Assembly: GCF_042677945.1 (NCBI RefSeq)
Contig: NZ_JBHUDN010000006.1
Strand: one strand, 5' to 3'
Source: Haloplanus litoreus
Lineage (GTDB): Archaea > Halobacteriota > Halobacteria > Halobacteriales > Haloferacaceae
DNA: 64,000 nt
Shown here: in pieces, positions 26,226 through 34,230 of the stretch
Layout of the letters: the number at the start of each line of letters is the position of its first letter
Position numbering within the stretch: position 1 is the stretch's first letter
The notes under the pieces: model-generated
Seen by the model: only the letters and a program-made list of their open reading frames with translations
Told to the model about the DNA's origin: nothing
The model's database searches: none
Translations under genes and position numbers: made by a program

Positions 26226-26972
26226 TCACTGATACATCGGCGTCCCCGTCGGCTTCCGACCGTCCCCCTGCTGGTACTGTTGTAGCTGTTCGGCGAGTTG
26301 TCGTTTCTGTCGCTGGATCTCCTCGGCCTGTTCGCGGAGTGCCTCGGTGTCGACCTCGAAGTCGACGAGGGGTTCGAGCGCGTCCTCGATGACGGTTCGG
26401 GCAGCACCCGGGTCGGGGATGTACGGGTTCGAGCGAACGACGAGCACGGCCGCCGGTATGTCGGCGTGGTAACACTCGTCGAGTAGTGCCCCCGTCACGC
26501 CGCCGATGACGCCCGATCCGTCGGCGAGGGAGATTCCCGCGCCGGTGAGTGCGGCCTCCAAGTCGTCGCTCGTCGCCACACCGACGACGTCCCCGACCTC
26601 GGACTCCGAGTCGGCGGGCGCCCCGGCGAGGAAGATTGCCCGCTCGAACGACTCGGCCAGGTCGGCCACCACGCACCGACTCAGCGAGCCGACCGAGTCC
26701 GGTGGGATCGGTACATCACTCTGCAGCGTCAACACGGCCGGATCCGTCCCACCGTAGACACGAACCGAATCGCGAACTCGCCCGTCGGCGAACGCCGCGA
26801 CCGGGGGGAAGTCCTCGGAGTGGATCGTGCCGTACTGGTCGAGTGCCAACTGGTTCGTGACCTGGTCGACGGCGATGGAGGCGACCATGCCCAGGCCGGG
26901 GAGGCCCTCGATGAGCGTCGCAGCGTCCGTCTCGAAGTTCGTCGTTCGCTCGAATGTTGCGTCTGTACTCAC
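26226..26972 (-). CDS. PAC2-family protein, second copy, with HbYX-type tail
   Basis: About 248 residues. The N-terminal core has LIEGLPGLGMVASIAVDQV, matching the paralogue at 14156 (LVEGLPGVGLVGKLAADHL). The C-terminus is a Gln-rich coiled helix (EEIQRQKRQLAEQLQQYQQ in part) ending PMYQ, again Met-Tyr-Gln at the very end. A GTG at 26972 starts MSTDATFERTT, the best match to family length; a second GTG at 27008 would add 12 residues. Likely role is proteasome assembly or activation (see the finding on both proteins). The next gene upstream on this strand is carbamate kinase. Confidence 0.83.
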   Translation of the reverse strand: MSTDATFERTTNFETDAATLIEGLPGLGMVASIAVDQVTNQLALDQYGTIHSEDFPPVAAFADGRVRDSVRVYGGTDPAVLTLQSDVPIPPDSVGSLSRCVVADLAESFERAIFLAGAPADSESEVGDVVGVATSDDLEAALTGAGISLADGSGVIGGVTGALLDECYHADIPAAVLVVRSNPYIPDPGAARTVIEDALEPLVDFEVDTEALREQAEEIQRQKRQLAEQLQQYQQGDGRKPTGTPMYQ

Positions 26973-27066
26973 GTATCGACACCGGTGAGTCTCACCACCC
27001 GTCAGCACCTAATGAGGGCGCCTCGTTTCCAGCGCGTGGGAACGGACGCGGCCTGTCGACACCGCG

Positions 27067-27996
27067 TCAGGATACCACTCGTGTGCCGGCATCGCCGGCC
27101 AGCGCGTCCGCCAGTCGCTCCGGCGTCGTGATCACGGCCCGCTCCCCGTCTTCCTCGACGAACCGACAACAGGCCTCGACCTTCGGGTGCATGCTCCCCG
27201 CGGCGAACGCCCCATCGTCGAGGTGTCGCCTGAGGGCCGCGGCGGACACCTCGCGGAGAGGCCGTTGCCCCGATTCGCCGTAGTTCACGTAGGCGTACTC
27301 GACGTCGGTGAGGACGACGAGCGTCTCGGCACCGACTTCCGAGGCGAGCAGTCGGGAGGTGTGGTCTTTGTCGACGACGGCTTCCACCCCACGGAGACCC
27401 CCGTCTCGGACAACGGGAACGCCGCCGCCACCGCCGCAGATCACCGGCTTCCCGCGGTCGACCAGGCGGGAGATCTCGTCGGCCTCGACGACCGACACCG
27501 GTTCCGGCGAGGGGACGACGCGACGGTAGGGCCGTTCGCCGTCACCGACCGCGCGGGTTTCGAACGGCTTGGACGACGCCTCGGCCTCGGTGTAGAACGG
27601 GCCGACCGGTTTGGTCGGGGAGTCGAACGCCGGATCGTCGGGGTCGACGACCACCTGCGTCACCAGCGTCAGTGTTTCCGTGACGCCCGGGCGTTCGTTG
27701 TCGAGGGCCCGCTGGAGCAGGTAGCCGATGCTCGCCTGCGTCTCCGCGACCAGAACGTCAAGCGGGTGCTGTGGCGTGTCCGGGGCCGACTCCTGTTGAA
27801 GCATCAGATTGCCGACCTGTGGACCGTTGCCGTGGGTGAGCACCAGGTCGTATCCGGCGTCGACGGCGTCGGCGAGTCGGCCGGCGGTTCGTTCGATTGC
27901 GGCGACCTCTTCGTCGGCAGTCCACGGACCGTGCTGACCGAGGAGCGTGTTGCCGCCGAGAGCGACGACGACCGGCGACCCTGGAGCGTCGACCAT
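27067..27996 (-). CDS. arcC: carbamate kinase
   Basis: A 309-residue amino acid kinase-family enzyme. The N-terminus has VVVALGGNTLLG, the Gly-rich phosphate loop, followed by LVLTHGNGPQVGN, characteristic of carbamate kinase. Later GGGGGVPVV and AVVDKDHTSRLLA (the Lys-Asp site) and VLTDVEYAYVNYG agree. It makes ATP from carbamoyl phosphate in arginine fermentation, or the reverse. The usual partners (arginine deiminase, ornithine carbamoyltransferase) are not in the window, though arginase is at 35333. It is divergent from the cDPGS-like gene with only 32 nt between the starts. Confidence 0.93.
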   Translation of the reverse strand: MVDAPGSPVVVALGGNTLLGQHGPWTADEEVAAIERTAGRLADAVDAGYDLVLTHGNGPQVGNLMLQQESAPDTPQHPLDVLVAETQASIGYLLQRALDNERPGVTETLTLVTQVVVDPDDPAFDSPTKPVGPFYTEAEASSKPFETRAVGDGERPYRRVVPSPEPVSVVEADEISRLVDRGKPVICGGGGGVPVVRDGGLRGVEAVVDKDHTSRLLASEVGAETLVVLTDVEYAYVNYGESGQRPLREVSAAALRRHLDDGAFAAGSMHPKVEACCRFVEEDGERAVITTPERLADALAGDAGTRVVS

Positions 27997-28028
27997 ACGC
28001 TTTCCTTGCTCGGCAAGTAGTTAGTAGT

Positions 28029-29369
28029 ATGACTCGGACGCGAGTCCTGATTATGGGCGCGGCCGGACGCGACTTCCACGACTTCAACACGGTCTTTCGG
28101 GACGACGACGACACCGAGGTGGTCGCGTTTACCCGTGCCCCGGGCCAGAACCTCGGCGAACTGGACGACGCAACCGAGCGCCGATACCCGCCAGAACTGG
28201 CCGGCGACCGGTACCCCGACGGGATTCCGATCCGCCCCGAAGAGCGTCTGGAACGCATCGTCACCGACGAGGACGTCGATACGGTGGTGTTCTCGTACTC
28301 CGACGTCTCCCACGAACACGTCATGCACGCGGCGTCGCGTGCGCTGGCCGCGGGCGCCGACTTCCGTATCGTCGGGCCGGATCGGATGATGCTCGATGCG
28401 GCGGTTCCCGTCGTCGCCGTGGACGCGGTGCGCACCGGCTGTGGCAAGTCCCAGACCGCCCGGAAGTTCGCGGCTCTGCTGGCGGACCGCGGGCGGGACG
28501 TGGTCGTCGTCAGGGAGCCGATGCCTTACGGTGACCTCGCTGCCCAGCGGGTGCAACGCTTCGAAACCCTCGCGGACCTCGACGACGGGGCGGTCACAAT
28601 CGAGGAGCGTGAGGAGTACGAGAGCCACCTCGAACGGGGCCACGTCGTGTACGCGGGCGTCGACTACGAAGCGGTCCTCGACCGGGCCGAAGCGGAGGCA
28701 GACGTGCTCGTCTGGGACGGCGGCAACAACGAACTCCCCTTTTTTGTGCCCGACCTCCACGTGGTCCTGGTGGACCCCCACCGGGCGGGGGCGGAACTGC
28801 GCTACCATCCCGGAGAGACCAACCTCCGTCTCGCGGACTACGTACTCATCAACAAGGAAAACACCGCCGACGTCGCCGATATCCGGACGGTCGAGGCGAA
28901 CGTCCGCCGGACGAACCCCGACGCGAAAATCATCCACGCGAACTCGACGATCACGGCCGACGGCGACGCCATCGCCGGCAAGCGCGTCCTCGTCGTCGAG
29001 GACGGCCCGACGCTCACCCACGGCGACGCCCCGTACGGCGCCGGTCTGCTCGCCGCCCGCAAGTACGGCGCCGCCGACATTGTCGATCCGGAACCGGGGG
29101 CCGTCGGCTCGCTCCGACGGGTGTTCGACGAGTACGACCACCTCGACGCCGTCCTTCCGGCGATGGGATACAGCGAGGAACAGATCCGGGATCTGGAGGC
29201 GACGATCCGAAACGCCGATCCGGAGGTGGTCGTCTCGGGGACGCCCCACGACCTTGGCCGCCTGATCGACGTGGGCGTCCCAGTCGTGCGGGTTCGCTAC
29301 GAACTGGCGGAGAAGAACCTCACGCTGGCTACCGTCCTCGACCGTCACAGCGAGGCGCTCGGCGAGTGA
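28029..29369 (+). CDS. cyclic 2,3-diphosphoglycerate synthetase-like GTPase (COG2403)
   Basis: A 446-residue protein. It has an N-terminal Rossmann-type start (RVLIMGAAGRDFHDFNTVFR), then a P-loop in AVDAVRTGCGKSQTARKFA, and LVWDGGNNELPFFVPDLHV with VLINKENTADVADI in the GTPase half. These match the COG2403/cDPGS family. In methanogens the enzyme makes cyclic 2,3-diphosphoglycerate, a thermoprotectant, but haloarchaea are not known for that solute, so another product is likely here. It shares a 32-nt divergent region with arcC, leaving no room for separate full promoters. Confidence 0.8.
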   Translation: MTRTRVLIMGAAGRDFHDFNTVFRDDDDTEVVAFTRAPGQNLGELDDATERRYPPELAGDRYPDGIPIRPEERLERIVTDEDVDTVVFSYSDVSHEHVMHAASRALAAGADFRIVGPDRMMLDAAVPVVAVDAVRTGCGKSQTARKFAALLADRGRDVVVVREPMPYGDLAAQRVQRFETLADLDDGAVTIEEREEYESHLERGHVVYAGVDYEAVLDRAEAEADVLVWDGGNNELPFFVPDLHVVLVDPHRAGAELRYHPGETNLRLADYVLINKENTADVADIRTVEANVRRTNPDAKIIHANSTITADGDAIAGKRVLVVEDGPTLTHGDAPYGAGLLAARKYGAADIVDPEPGAVGSLRRVFDEYDHLDAVLPAMGYSEEQIRDLEATIRNADPEVVVSGTPHDLGRLIDVGVPVVRVRYELAEKNLTLATVLDRHSEALGE

Positions 29370-29475
29370 TACTGTCGGCTGTTTCGAAGAGAGTCACCAC
29401 TCCCGGTTGCGAATCTCCGTCTCGACGTACAGCCGGCCGTGTGAGGTGGCGCGGTCCGAACGCCGACCGGGGAAT

Positions 29476-29484
29476 CCTTTTACT
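29476..29484 (+). promoter_or_regulatory. TATA-like box for the GNAT gene
   Basis: CCTTTTACT, 23-31 nt before the ATG at 29507. Confidence 0.4.
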
Positions 29485-29506
29485 GTCCCGCTGAGTACGT
29501 CGGGAC

Positions 29507-30088
29507 ATGTACGTCCGGGATGCCAAGAACCGAGACGAGGCCTGGTTGCTCGACCACATCGAGGAGATGGCCCTGGACGACGCCGCCTTCCGGTCCCGGG
29601 ACTACGTCATCGCAGTGGACGAGGAGACGGACGAACGGGCGGGGTTCGGCCGCGTCCGCATTCACAAGACCGACGCGGGCGAGTACTGTGAACTCACGGG
29701 CGTGGGTGTCCTGCCCGCGTGGCGCGGTCAGGGCGTGGGGGCACACGTCGTCGAGCGACTGGTCGAGACGGCGGCAGCCGAAGGGTTCGAGACGGTGTAT
29801 TCGGTGACCGATCGGCCCAACTACCTGGCCCAGTTCGGATTCGAACCGCACGAATCGAGCGCGTTGCCGGCGAAAATCGAGGAGCGATTGGCGGCCAAAC
29901 GCGAGTCGGTCCAGCCGGACGCCGTGGCGACGAGCCTCAAGGTCGACGCGTTCGAGATGCCGGCCCGACTGCGTGAGGCGTTCAAGAACGCCAGCCCTCG
30001 TCAGGAGGAGGAATCGTCGAAGGCGGACGCCGAGGACTTCGGCATCGACCCGGAGAGCGCGACCTACAAGTACGACACCGGCCGTTAG
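29507..30088 (+). CDS. GNAT-family N-acetyltransferase
   Basis: A 193-residue protein with the GNAT fold in residues 1-130. The acetyl-CoA loop is seen as VGVLPAWRGQGVGAHVVERL (Q/R-x-x-G-x-G pattern). The order GVGVLP, then YSVTDRPNYLAQFGFEPH resembles the N-acetylglutamate synthase-type and related transferases. The 60-residue tail is charged and probably flexible. The acceptor is unknown. It converges with a small membrane protein, overlapping by 4 nt at the stops. Confidence 0.85.
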   Translation: MYVRDAKNRDEAWLLDHIEEMALDDAAFRSRDYVIAVDEETDERAGFGRVRIHKTDAGEYCELTGVGVLPAWRGQGVGAHVVERLVETAAAEGFETVYSVTDRPNYLAQFGFEPHESSALPAKIEERLAAKRESVQPDAVATSLKVDAFEMPARLREAFKNASPRQEEESSKADAEDFGIDPESATYKYDTGR

Positions 30089-30300
30089 GTCCGTTCTTCG
30101 AGGAAGTCGGTGCTGAACGCCAGCCACGCGAGCACCGTACAGAAGAGGATGGGCGGGAGGATGGCGAACGCCCAGAGGGGTTCGATTCCCCAGAACAGGA
30201 GGAGGAGCACGTCGGCGAGGCCAAGCAACAGGAACGGCGTCACCGCGAGCAGTGCGCGTCGTCGATTCGGCGTCGACGCCTCGCCCTGAGAGAGTGCCAT
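30085..30300 (-). CDS. small two-helix membrane protein
   Basis: A 71-residue protein. A polar start (MALSQGEASTPNRRR) is followed by two membrane segments, about residues 15-37 and 41-62, and a short polar end (STDFLEERT). No known motif. The Arg triplet before the first helix suggests an N-in orientation. I do not recognise the family; similar small membrane proteins are common in haloarchaea. The stop overlaps that of the convergent GNAT gene by 4 nt. Confidence 0.7.
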   Translation of the reverse strand: MALSQGEASTPNRRRALLAVTPFLLLGLADVLLLLFWGIEPLWAFAILPPILFCTVLAWLAFSTDFLEERT

Positions 30301-30352
30301 AGGGCGCAGTCGGCGCTCCGCGAGTAAAAGTCCCTCGGGTGTCGGCGTCCGA

Positions 30353-30362
30353 GGGTATATGC
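30353..30362 (+). promoter_or_regulatory. TATA-like box for cdd
   Basis: GGGTATATGC, about 25-34 nt before the cdd ATG at 30387. An ATG inside this box is out of frame. Confidence 0.5.
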
Positions 30363-30386
30363 GTGGACCGCCCGAACTCGGCGACC

Positions 30387-30803
30387 ATGCCCGACGAACT
30401 CGTCGAACGCGCTCGCGACGCCCTCGACGCCGCCTACGTCCCCTACTCCGACTACCGGGTCGGAGCGGCGCTTCGAACCGCCGACGGCACCGTCTTCACC
30501 GGGAGCAACATCGAGAACGCCAACTACAGCAACAGCCTCCACGCCGAGGAAGTCGCCATCGCCGAAGCGATAAAGCGGGGTCATCGGGAGTTCGACCGCC
30601 TCGCCGTCGCTTCCGGTGCCCGCGACGGCGTCACCCCCTGTGGCATGTGCCGCCAGACGCTGGCGGAGTTCTGCGACGACGACCTGCCGGTGGTCTGTGA
30701 CGAGGGCGGGGAGTCGACGAACGAGTACACTCTGGGCGAACTCCTCCCCGCGACTATCGGCCCCGAAACGCTCGAAGCGGCCACACGTATCGATACAGAG
30801 TGA
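30387..30803 (+). CDS. cdd: cytidine deaminase
   Basis: A 138-residue enzyme of the homotetrameric cytidine deaminase type. It has the zinc site motifs HAEEVAIAEA and PCGMCRQTLAEF (H-A-E and P-C-x-x-C) and the substrate-binding N-terminus AYVPYSDYRVGAALRT with GSNIENANYSNSLHAE. It converts cytidine or deoxycytidine to uridine. The ATG at 30387 is set by the TATA-like box and family length. Uridine phosphorylase follows at 31215, so the two genes form a pyrimidine nucleoside salvage group. Confidence 0.97.
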   Translation: MPDELVERARDALDAAYVPYSDYRVGAALRTADGTVFTGSNIENANYSNSLHAEEVAIAEAIKRGHREFDRLAVASGARDGVTPCGMCRQTLAEFCDDDLPVVCDEGGESTNEYTLGELLPATIGPETLEAATRIDTE

Positions 30804-30888
30804 AGTAACAAACGAACGAACACCAGTATCCAGAAATAGAATACATCCTTGAACAGTATAACGACTATGCAAGACATACACACATCAC

Positions 30889-30899
30889 CTTTTTATGGG
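30889..30899 (+). promoter_or_regulatory. TATA box for the 43-residue zinc-ribbon gene
   Basis: CCTTTTTATGG, about 24-34 nt before the ATG at 30923. The spacer 30804-30922 is unusually AT-rich for this genome. Confidence 0.5.
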
Positions 30900-30922
30900 A
30901 TGAGTGACATTACTCTAACAAG

Positions 30923-31054
30923 ATGACCCAACTCAGCCGACCCACCGACCCGTCCGAGCTATCGACCTGCCCGTCCTGCGACAACGACGTGTTGAACGTC
31001 CAGGGCATCCACGCGTGCTCGACCTGTAGCTGGGTCACACCCAAGTACCGATAG
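30923..31054 (+). CDS. 43-residue zinc-ribbon micro-protein
   Basis: ATG at 30923 and TAG at 31052-31054 give 43 residues. Two Cys pairs are seen, CPSC at about residues 16-19 and CSTC at 32-35, fourteen residues apart, followed by Trp-Val and a basic end (TPKYR). This is one zinc ribbon or knuckle. Such very small zinc-finger proteins (under 60 residues) are a recognised group in haloarchaea, with roles in stress or motility in a few cases. It has its own TATA box and sits between cdd and udp. I cannot assign it to a named subfamily. Confidence 0.75.
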   Translation: MTQLSRPTDPSELSTCPSCDNDVLNVQGIHACSTCSWVTPKYR

Positions 31055-31214
31055 CCGGCACCGCGTCAGCCAGCCTGCCGTCCAAGGGGCGTCCCACCAC
31101 ACCGTAGTGGCCTCCGTAAGTCGTCGCACACCCGATCGCGCGCGGTCTGGCCATCGGGTGCCCGGACAGACCCAAACGCTACGCTATTTGCTCACCGTCC
31201 CCGTACGGTTCTCC

Positions 31215-32018
31215 ATGGGAGACCATACCGACCGGCAGTACCACCTCGAAGTCGCGCCCGGGGACGTCGCCGAGACGGTGTTACTGCCCGGCGATCCAGC
31301 CCGCGTCGACGTCGTGACCGATTACTGGGACGACGCCGAGATGGTCGCGAGCCACCGTGAGTACCGCACCGCTACGGGGACGTACGACGGGGCGCCCCTC
31401 TCGGTCACCTCTACCGGCATCGGGAGTCCGTCGGCGTCCATCGCCGTCGAGGAACTCGCTCGCGTCGGCGCCGAGACGTTCATCCGGGTCGGGTCCTGCG
31501 GCGCCATCCACCCGGAGATGGCCGTGGGTGATCTGGTCATCACGACCGGTGCGGTCAGGGGCGAAGGAACGAGCGACGAGTACGTCCGGGCAGAGTATCC
31601 CGCCGTCGCCGACCACGCGGTCGTGTCGGCGCTGATCGCGGCCGCCGAACGTCTCGGCTACGACTACCACTGCGGCGTCACCCTGAGCACGGACAGTTTC
31701 TACGCGGGGCAGGCCCGTCCCGGGTTCGAGGGATTCGAGGCACCCGGGAGCGAGACGTTGCTCGACGACCTCCGGGGCGCGAACGTGAAGAACATCGAGA
31801 TGGAGGCGAGCGCCGTGTTGACGCTTGCGAACGTCTACGGTCTCCGCGCGGGCGCGGTCTGTACCGTCTTCGCCAACCGGACGACCGGCGAGTTCCGCAC
31901 CGAAGGGGAGGGTCGGGCCGCGGAGGTCGGGGGACTGGCCGCCGCGCTCCTCCACAGGATGGACGAGCGACGCGACGAAGGTGGCGCGGACGCCTGGCAC
32001 GCCGACCTCTCGCTCTAG
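31215..32018 (+). CDS. udp: uridine phosphorylase (PNP/UDP family)
   Basis: A 267-residue nucleoside phosphorylase. Landmarks are the start YHLEVAPGDVAETVLLPGDPARV, the phosphate-binding RVGSCGAIHPEMAVGDLVIT and the base/ribose site NIEMEASAVLTLANVYG. The enzyme splits uridine to uracil and ribose 1-phosphate. It stands 160 nt after the zinc-ribbon gene; with cdd it gives a route from cytidine to ribose 1-phosphate, which in haloarchaea can enter a pentose bisphosphate pathway. The ATG at 31215 fits the family; longer starts upstream do not. Confidence 0.93.
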   Translation: MGDHTDRQYHLEVAPGDVAETVLLPGDPARVDVVTDYWDDAEMVASHREYRTATGTYDGAPLSVTSTGIGSPSASIAVEELARVGAETFIRVGSCGAIHPEMAVGDLVITTGAVRGEGTSDEYVRAEYPAVADHAVVSALIAAAERLGYDYHCGVTLSTDSFYAGQARPGFEGFEAPGSETLLDDLRGANVKNIEMEASAVLTLANVYGLRAGAVCTVFANRTTGEFRTEGEGRAAEVGGLAAALLHRMDERRDEGGADAWHADLSL

Positions 32019-32085
32019 AGAGACGGCCGTCGAGAACACCCTCGACAAGCGACCGATTCGCGGCCGCTCGCGGCCGTTTCAACAC

Positions 32086-32095
32086 CCCTATAACG
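32086..32095 (+). promoter_or_regulatory. TATA box for the NDH-2 gene
   Basis: CCCTATAACG, 22-31 nt before the ATG at 32117. Confidence 0.55.
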
Positions 32096-32116
32096 CATGG
32101 ATTCGGATGGACGCGT

Positions 32117-33295
32117 ATGACCTCTCAGGTCGTCGTTCTCGGGTCCGGGTACGCCGGTGCCGGCGCCGTCACACGCTTCGAAGAAGTAGCGGACGGTAGC
32201 GCCGAGTTGACCTGGATCTCCGAGCACGACTATCATCTCGTTCTCCACGAGGCTCATCGTGTCGTCCGTGACACGAGCGTCGCCTCCAAGATTTCCATCC
32301 CCGTCGACGAGATCAAATCTCCCGAGACGACGTTCCGACAGGACCGCGTCACGGGCGTCGACGTCGACGAACGGGAAGTCCACCTCGAGGACGGTGAGCC
32401 GGTCCCGTACGACTACCTGCTCGTCGCCCTCGGGAGTCGCACCGCCTTCTACGGCATCGAGGGGCTGAAAGAGCACTCTCACACGCTCAAGAGCCTCGAC
32501 GATGCCCGCGAGATTCACAGCGACGTTGCCGACGCGGCCGCCGACGCGACCCGGACCGATCCGGCACAGGTCGTCGTCGGCGGTGCCGGCCTCTCCGGCA
32601 TCCAATCGGCCGGCGAAATCGCCGAATACCGCGACGAACACCGCGCACCCATCGACGTGACGCTCGTCGAAGGTCTGGACGAAGTGTTCCCGGGCAACGA
32701 TCCCGAACTCCAGGGCGCCCTCCGCAAACGCCTGGAAGCCGCCGGGGTCGACATCATGTGCGGTGAGTTCGTCTCGAAGGTCGACGAGGACACCATCTAC
32801 GTCGGCGGTAGCGAAGAGGAGGACCCGACCGAACTCGACTACGACGTGTTCCTCTGGACCGGTGGCATCACCGGACAGGACGAACTCGCCGACGCCGCAG
32901 TGGACAAAGACGACCGGAGCAACCGGGTGTACGCCGACCGCGACTTCCGGACGAGCGACGAACGCGTCTTCGCCATCGGCGACTCGGCGCTGATCGAACA
33001 GGGGCCGGAGGAGTTCGCCCCACCGACGGCCCAGGCCGCCTGGCAGGCCGCAGAGGTCGCCGGTGAGAATCTCTTCCGTGCCGACAAGGGCCAGTCCCTG
33101 CGGACGTGGACCTACGACGACAAGGGGACGCTCGTCTCCGTCGGCGACGAAGCAGTCGCCCACGGCGTCGATCCCCTCCCGATCAACACCTTCGGCGGTG
33201 TCGGCGCGAAACTGTTGAAGAAAGCCGTCGCCGCACGCTGGATCGCGGACGTCTCCTCGGTCGGCCGGGCCATCGACGCCTGGTCGGACATGTAG
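32117..33295 (+). CDS. ndh: type II NADH dehydrogenase (NDH-2) family FAD protein
   Basis: A 392-residue flavoprotein of the NDH-2/sulfide:quinone reductase group. FAD site VVLGSGYAGAGAV near the N-terminus, LLVALGSRTAFYGI, a second nucleotide loop VVVGGAGLSGIQSAGEIAEY and the FAD-contacting VFAIGDSALIEQGP are all present. The C-terminal half holds a helical membrane-surface region (FGGVGAKLLKKAVAARWIA). It transfers electrons from NADH to quinone at the inner side of the membrane without pumping protons. A sulfide reductase is less likely because the paired Cys are missing. Confidence 0.85.
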   Translation: MTSQVVVLGSGYAGAGAVTRFEEVADGSAELTWISEHDYHLVLHEAHRVVRDTSVASKISIPVDEIKSPETTFRQDRVTGVDVDEREVHLEDGEPVPYDYLLVALGSRTAFYGIEGLKEHSHTLKSLDDAREIHSDVADAAADATRTDPAQVVVGGAGLSGIQSAGEIAEYRDEHRAPIDVTLVEGLDEVFPGNDPELQGALRKRLEAAGVDIMCGEFVSKVDEDTIYVGGSEEEDPTELDYDVFLWTGGITGQDELADAAVDKDDRSNRVYADRDFRTSDERVFAIGDSALIEQGPEEFAPPTAQAAWQAAEVAGENLFRADKGQSLRTWTYDDKGTLVSVGDEAVAHGVDPLPINTFGGVGAKLLKKAVAARWIADVSSVGRAIDAWSDM

Positions 33296-33574
33296 ACGAG
33301 ACGGGGCGACTCACCACGACCGTCGATCCTGCCGAGCCACGTCGCCAGCCCGGCGCTCGTCGCCGTCTCCACCACGCCGAACGCGACGGTGGGCGACGGG
33401 CGAGGGATGAGGGGTGAAAGTCCGGCGGTGACGAGCGCCGCACGGTGGCGGTATCGTGACGAAAACTACCCTGGCCGTGTCCGCCGAGTCGCTCCGGTCG
33501 GGGGAGTCGGCCACCTCGGGGCGAGACGCCGCGGCCGACGCGTCGACGGTGACACGCGGTTGGTGACTGGCCGA
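33296..33574. other. intergenic spacer between ndh and the HTH gene
   Basis: About 279 nt between two convergent genes. I see no gene or clear terminator. The stretch GGTGAAAGTCCGGCGG (from 33413) vaguely recalls conserved RNA sequence but has no other supporting element. Confidence 0.5.
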
Positions 33575-34108
33575 TCAGTGTTCCGGCTGTTCAGCCGGCG
33601 CCCGCATGTCGTCGATCCGCAGAATCAGGATGTTGTCGGTGTCGTCCTTGCCGTCGACGGTCCCGTCGATGACGAGTTTCGAGAGCGGCGTGGGACCGAC
33701 GCGCACCTTGTCGCCTTCGTGGAACTCGCGGACCGAACCCTGCACGTGAATCTCCGCCCGACACAGGTCGGGATGGTGGACGGACGAGAGGTCGATTTCG
33801 CCGACGTTCGCGGTGTCGACGGGGTCGCCGTTGTGGAGCAGCGGGACGGCAGCCGGTTCGTCCATCTGATCCACGTCGAGTGCCTCGTAGGCGTTCGCCG
33901 TCGGCTTGTACCCACCCTTCGGTCCCGGTACGCCCTCGACCAACTGGAGGGCCTTCAGGCTCTGCATCTGGTTGCGGATGGTGCCCGGATTCCGGTCGAC
34001 TTCGTCGGCGATATCTTCCCCTTTGACCGCGTCTTCCGTCTCGCGGTGGAGGTTGATGAGGGCCGTAAGGATCGTTTTCTGACTCGACGTCAGTTCGATT
34101 GATGACAT
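33575..34108 (-). CDS. winged-HTH regulator resembling the N-terminus of CBS-linked regulators
   Basis: A 177-residue protein. Residues 1-75 form a winged helix: LTSSQKTILTALINLHRETE, KGEDIADEVDRNPGTIRNQM and LKALQLVEGVPGPKGGYKPT. This is the HTH found at the start of COG2524 regulators, which carry CBS domains. Here CBS domains are absent; the C-terminal half (from about residue 110) is a short beta-rich unit with EIHVQGSVREFHEGDKVRVG. It may bind a small ligand or another protein. The target is unknown. A minus-strand TATA box lies at 34131-34140. Confidence 0.8.
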   Translation of the reverse strand: MSSIELTSSQKTILTALINLHRETEDAVKGEDIADEVDRNPGTIRNQMQSLKALQLVEGVPGPKGGYKPTANAYEALDVDQMDEPAAVPLLHNGDPVDTANVGEIDLSSVHHPDLCRAEIHVQGSVREFHEGDKVRVGPTPLSKLVIDGTVDGKDDTDNILILRIDDMRAPAEQPEH

Positions 34109-34130
34109 GGGTTAGAGTTGGTGACTAGCG

Positions 34131-34140
34131 TTATTAAATT
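34131..34140 (-). promoter_or_regulatory. TATA box for the HTH gene
   Basis: Minus-strand AATTTAATAA, about 25-32 nt before the ATG at 34108; the most AT-rich box of this spacer. Confidence 0.55.
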
Positions 34141-34230
34141 CGATGGATGTAGGGAAACCACGCTCGATTTCGAGTCGCCCCTCACCGTGAAAGCGATACG
34201 GCTTTGCATCTGTCGAGATTTGTCACCACC

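Noticed and set aside
33413..33440. Possible RNase P-like motif near GGTGAAAGTCC
   Set aside because: Only one short stretch recalls the conserved RNA; no other conserved regions and no fitting length were seen.
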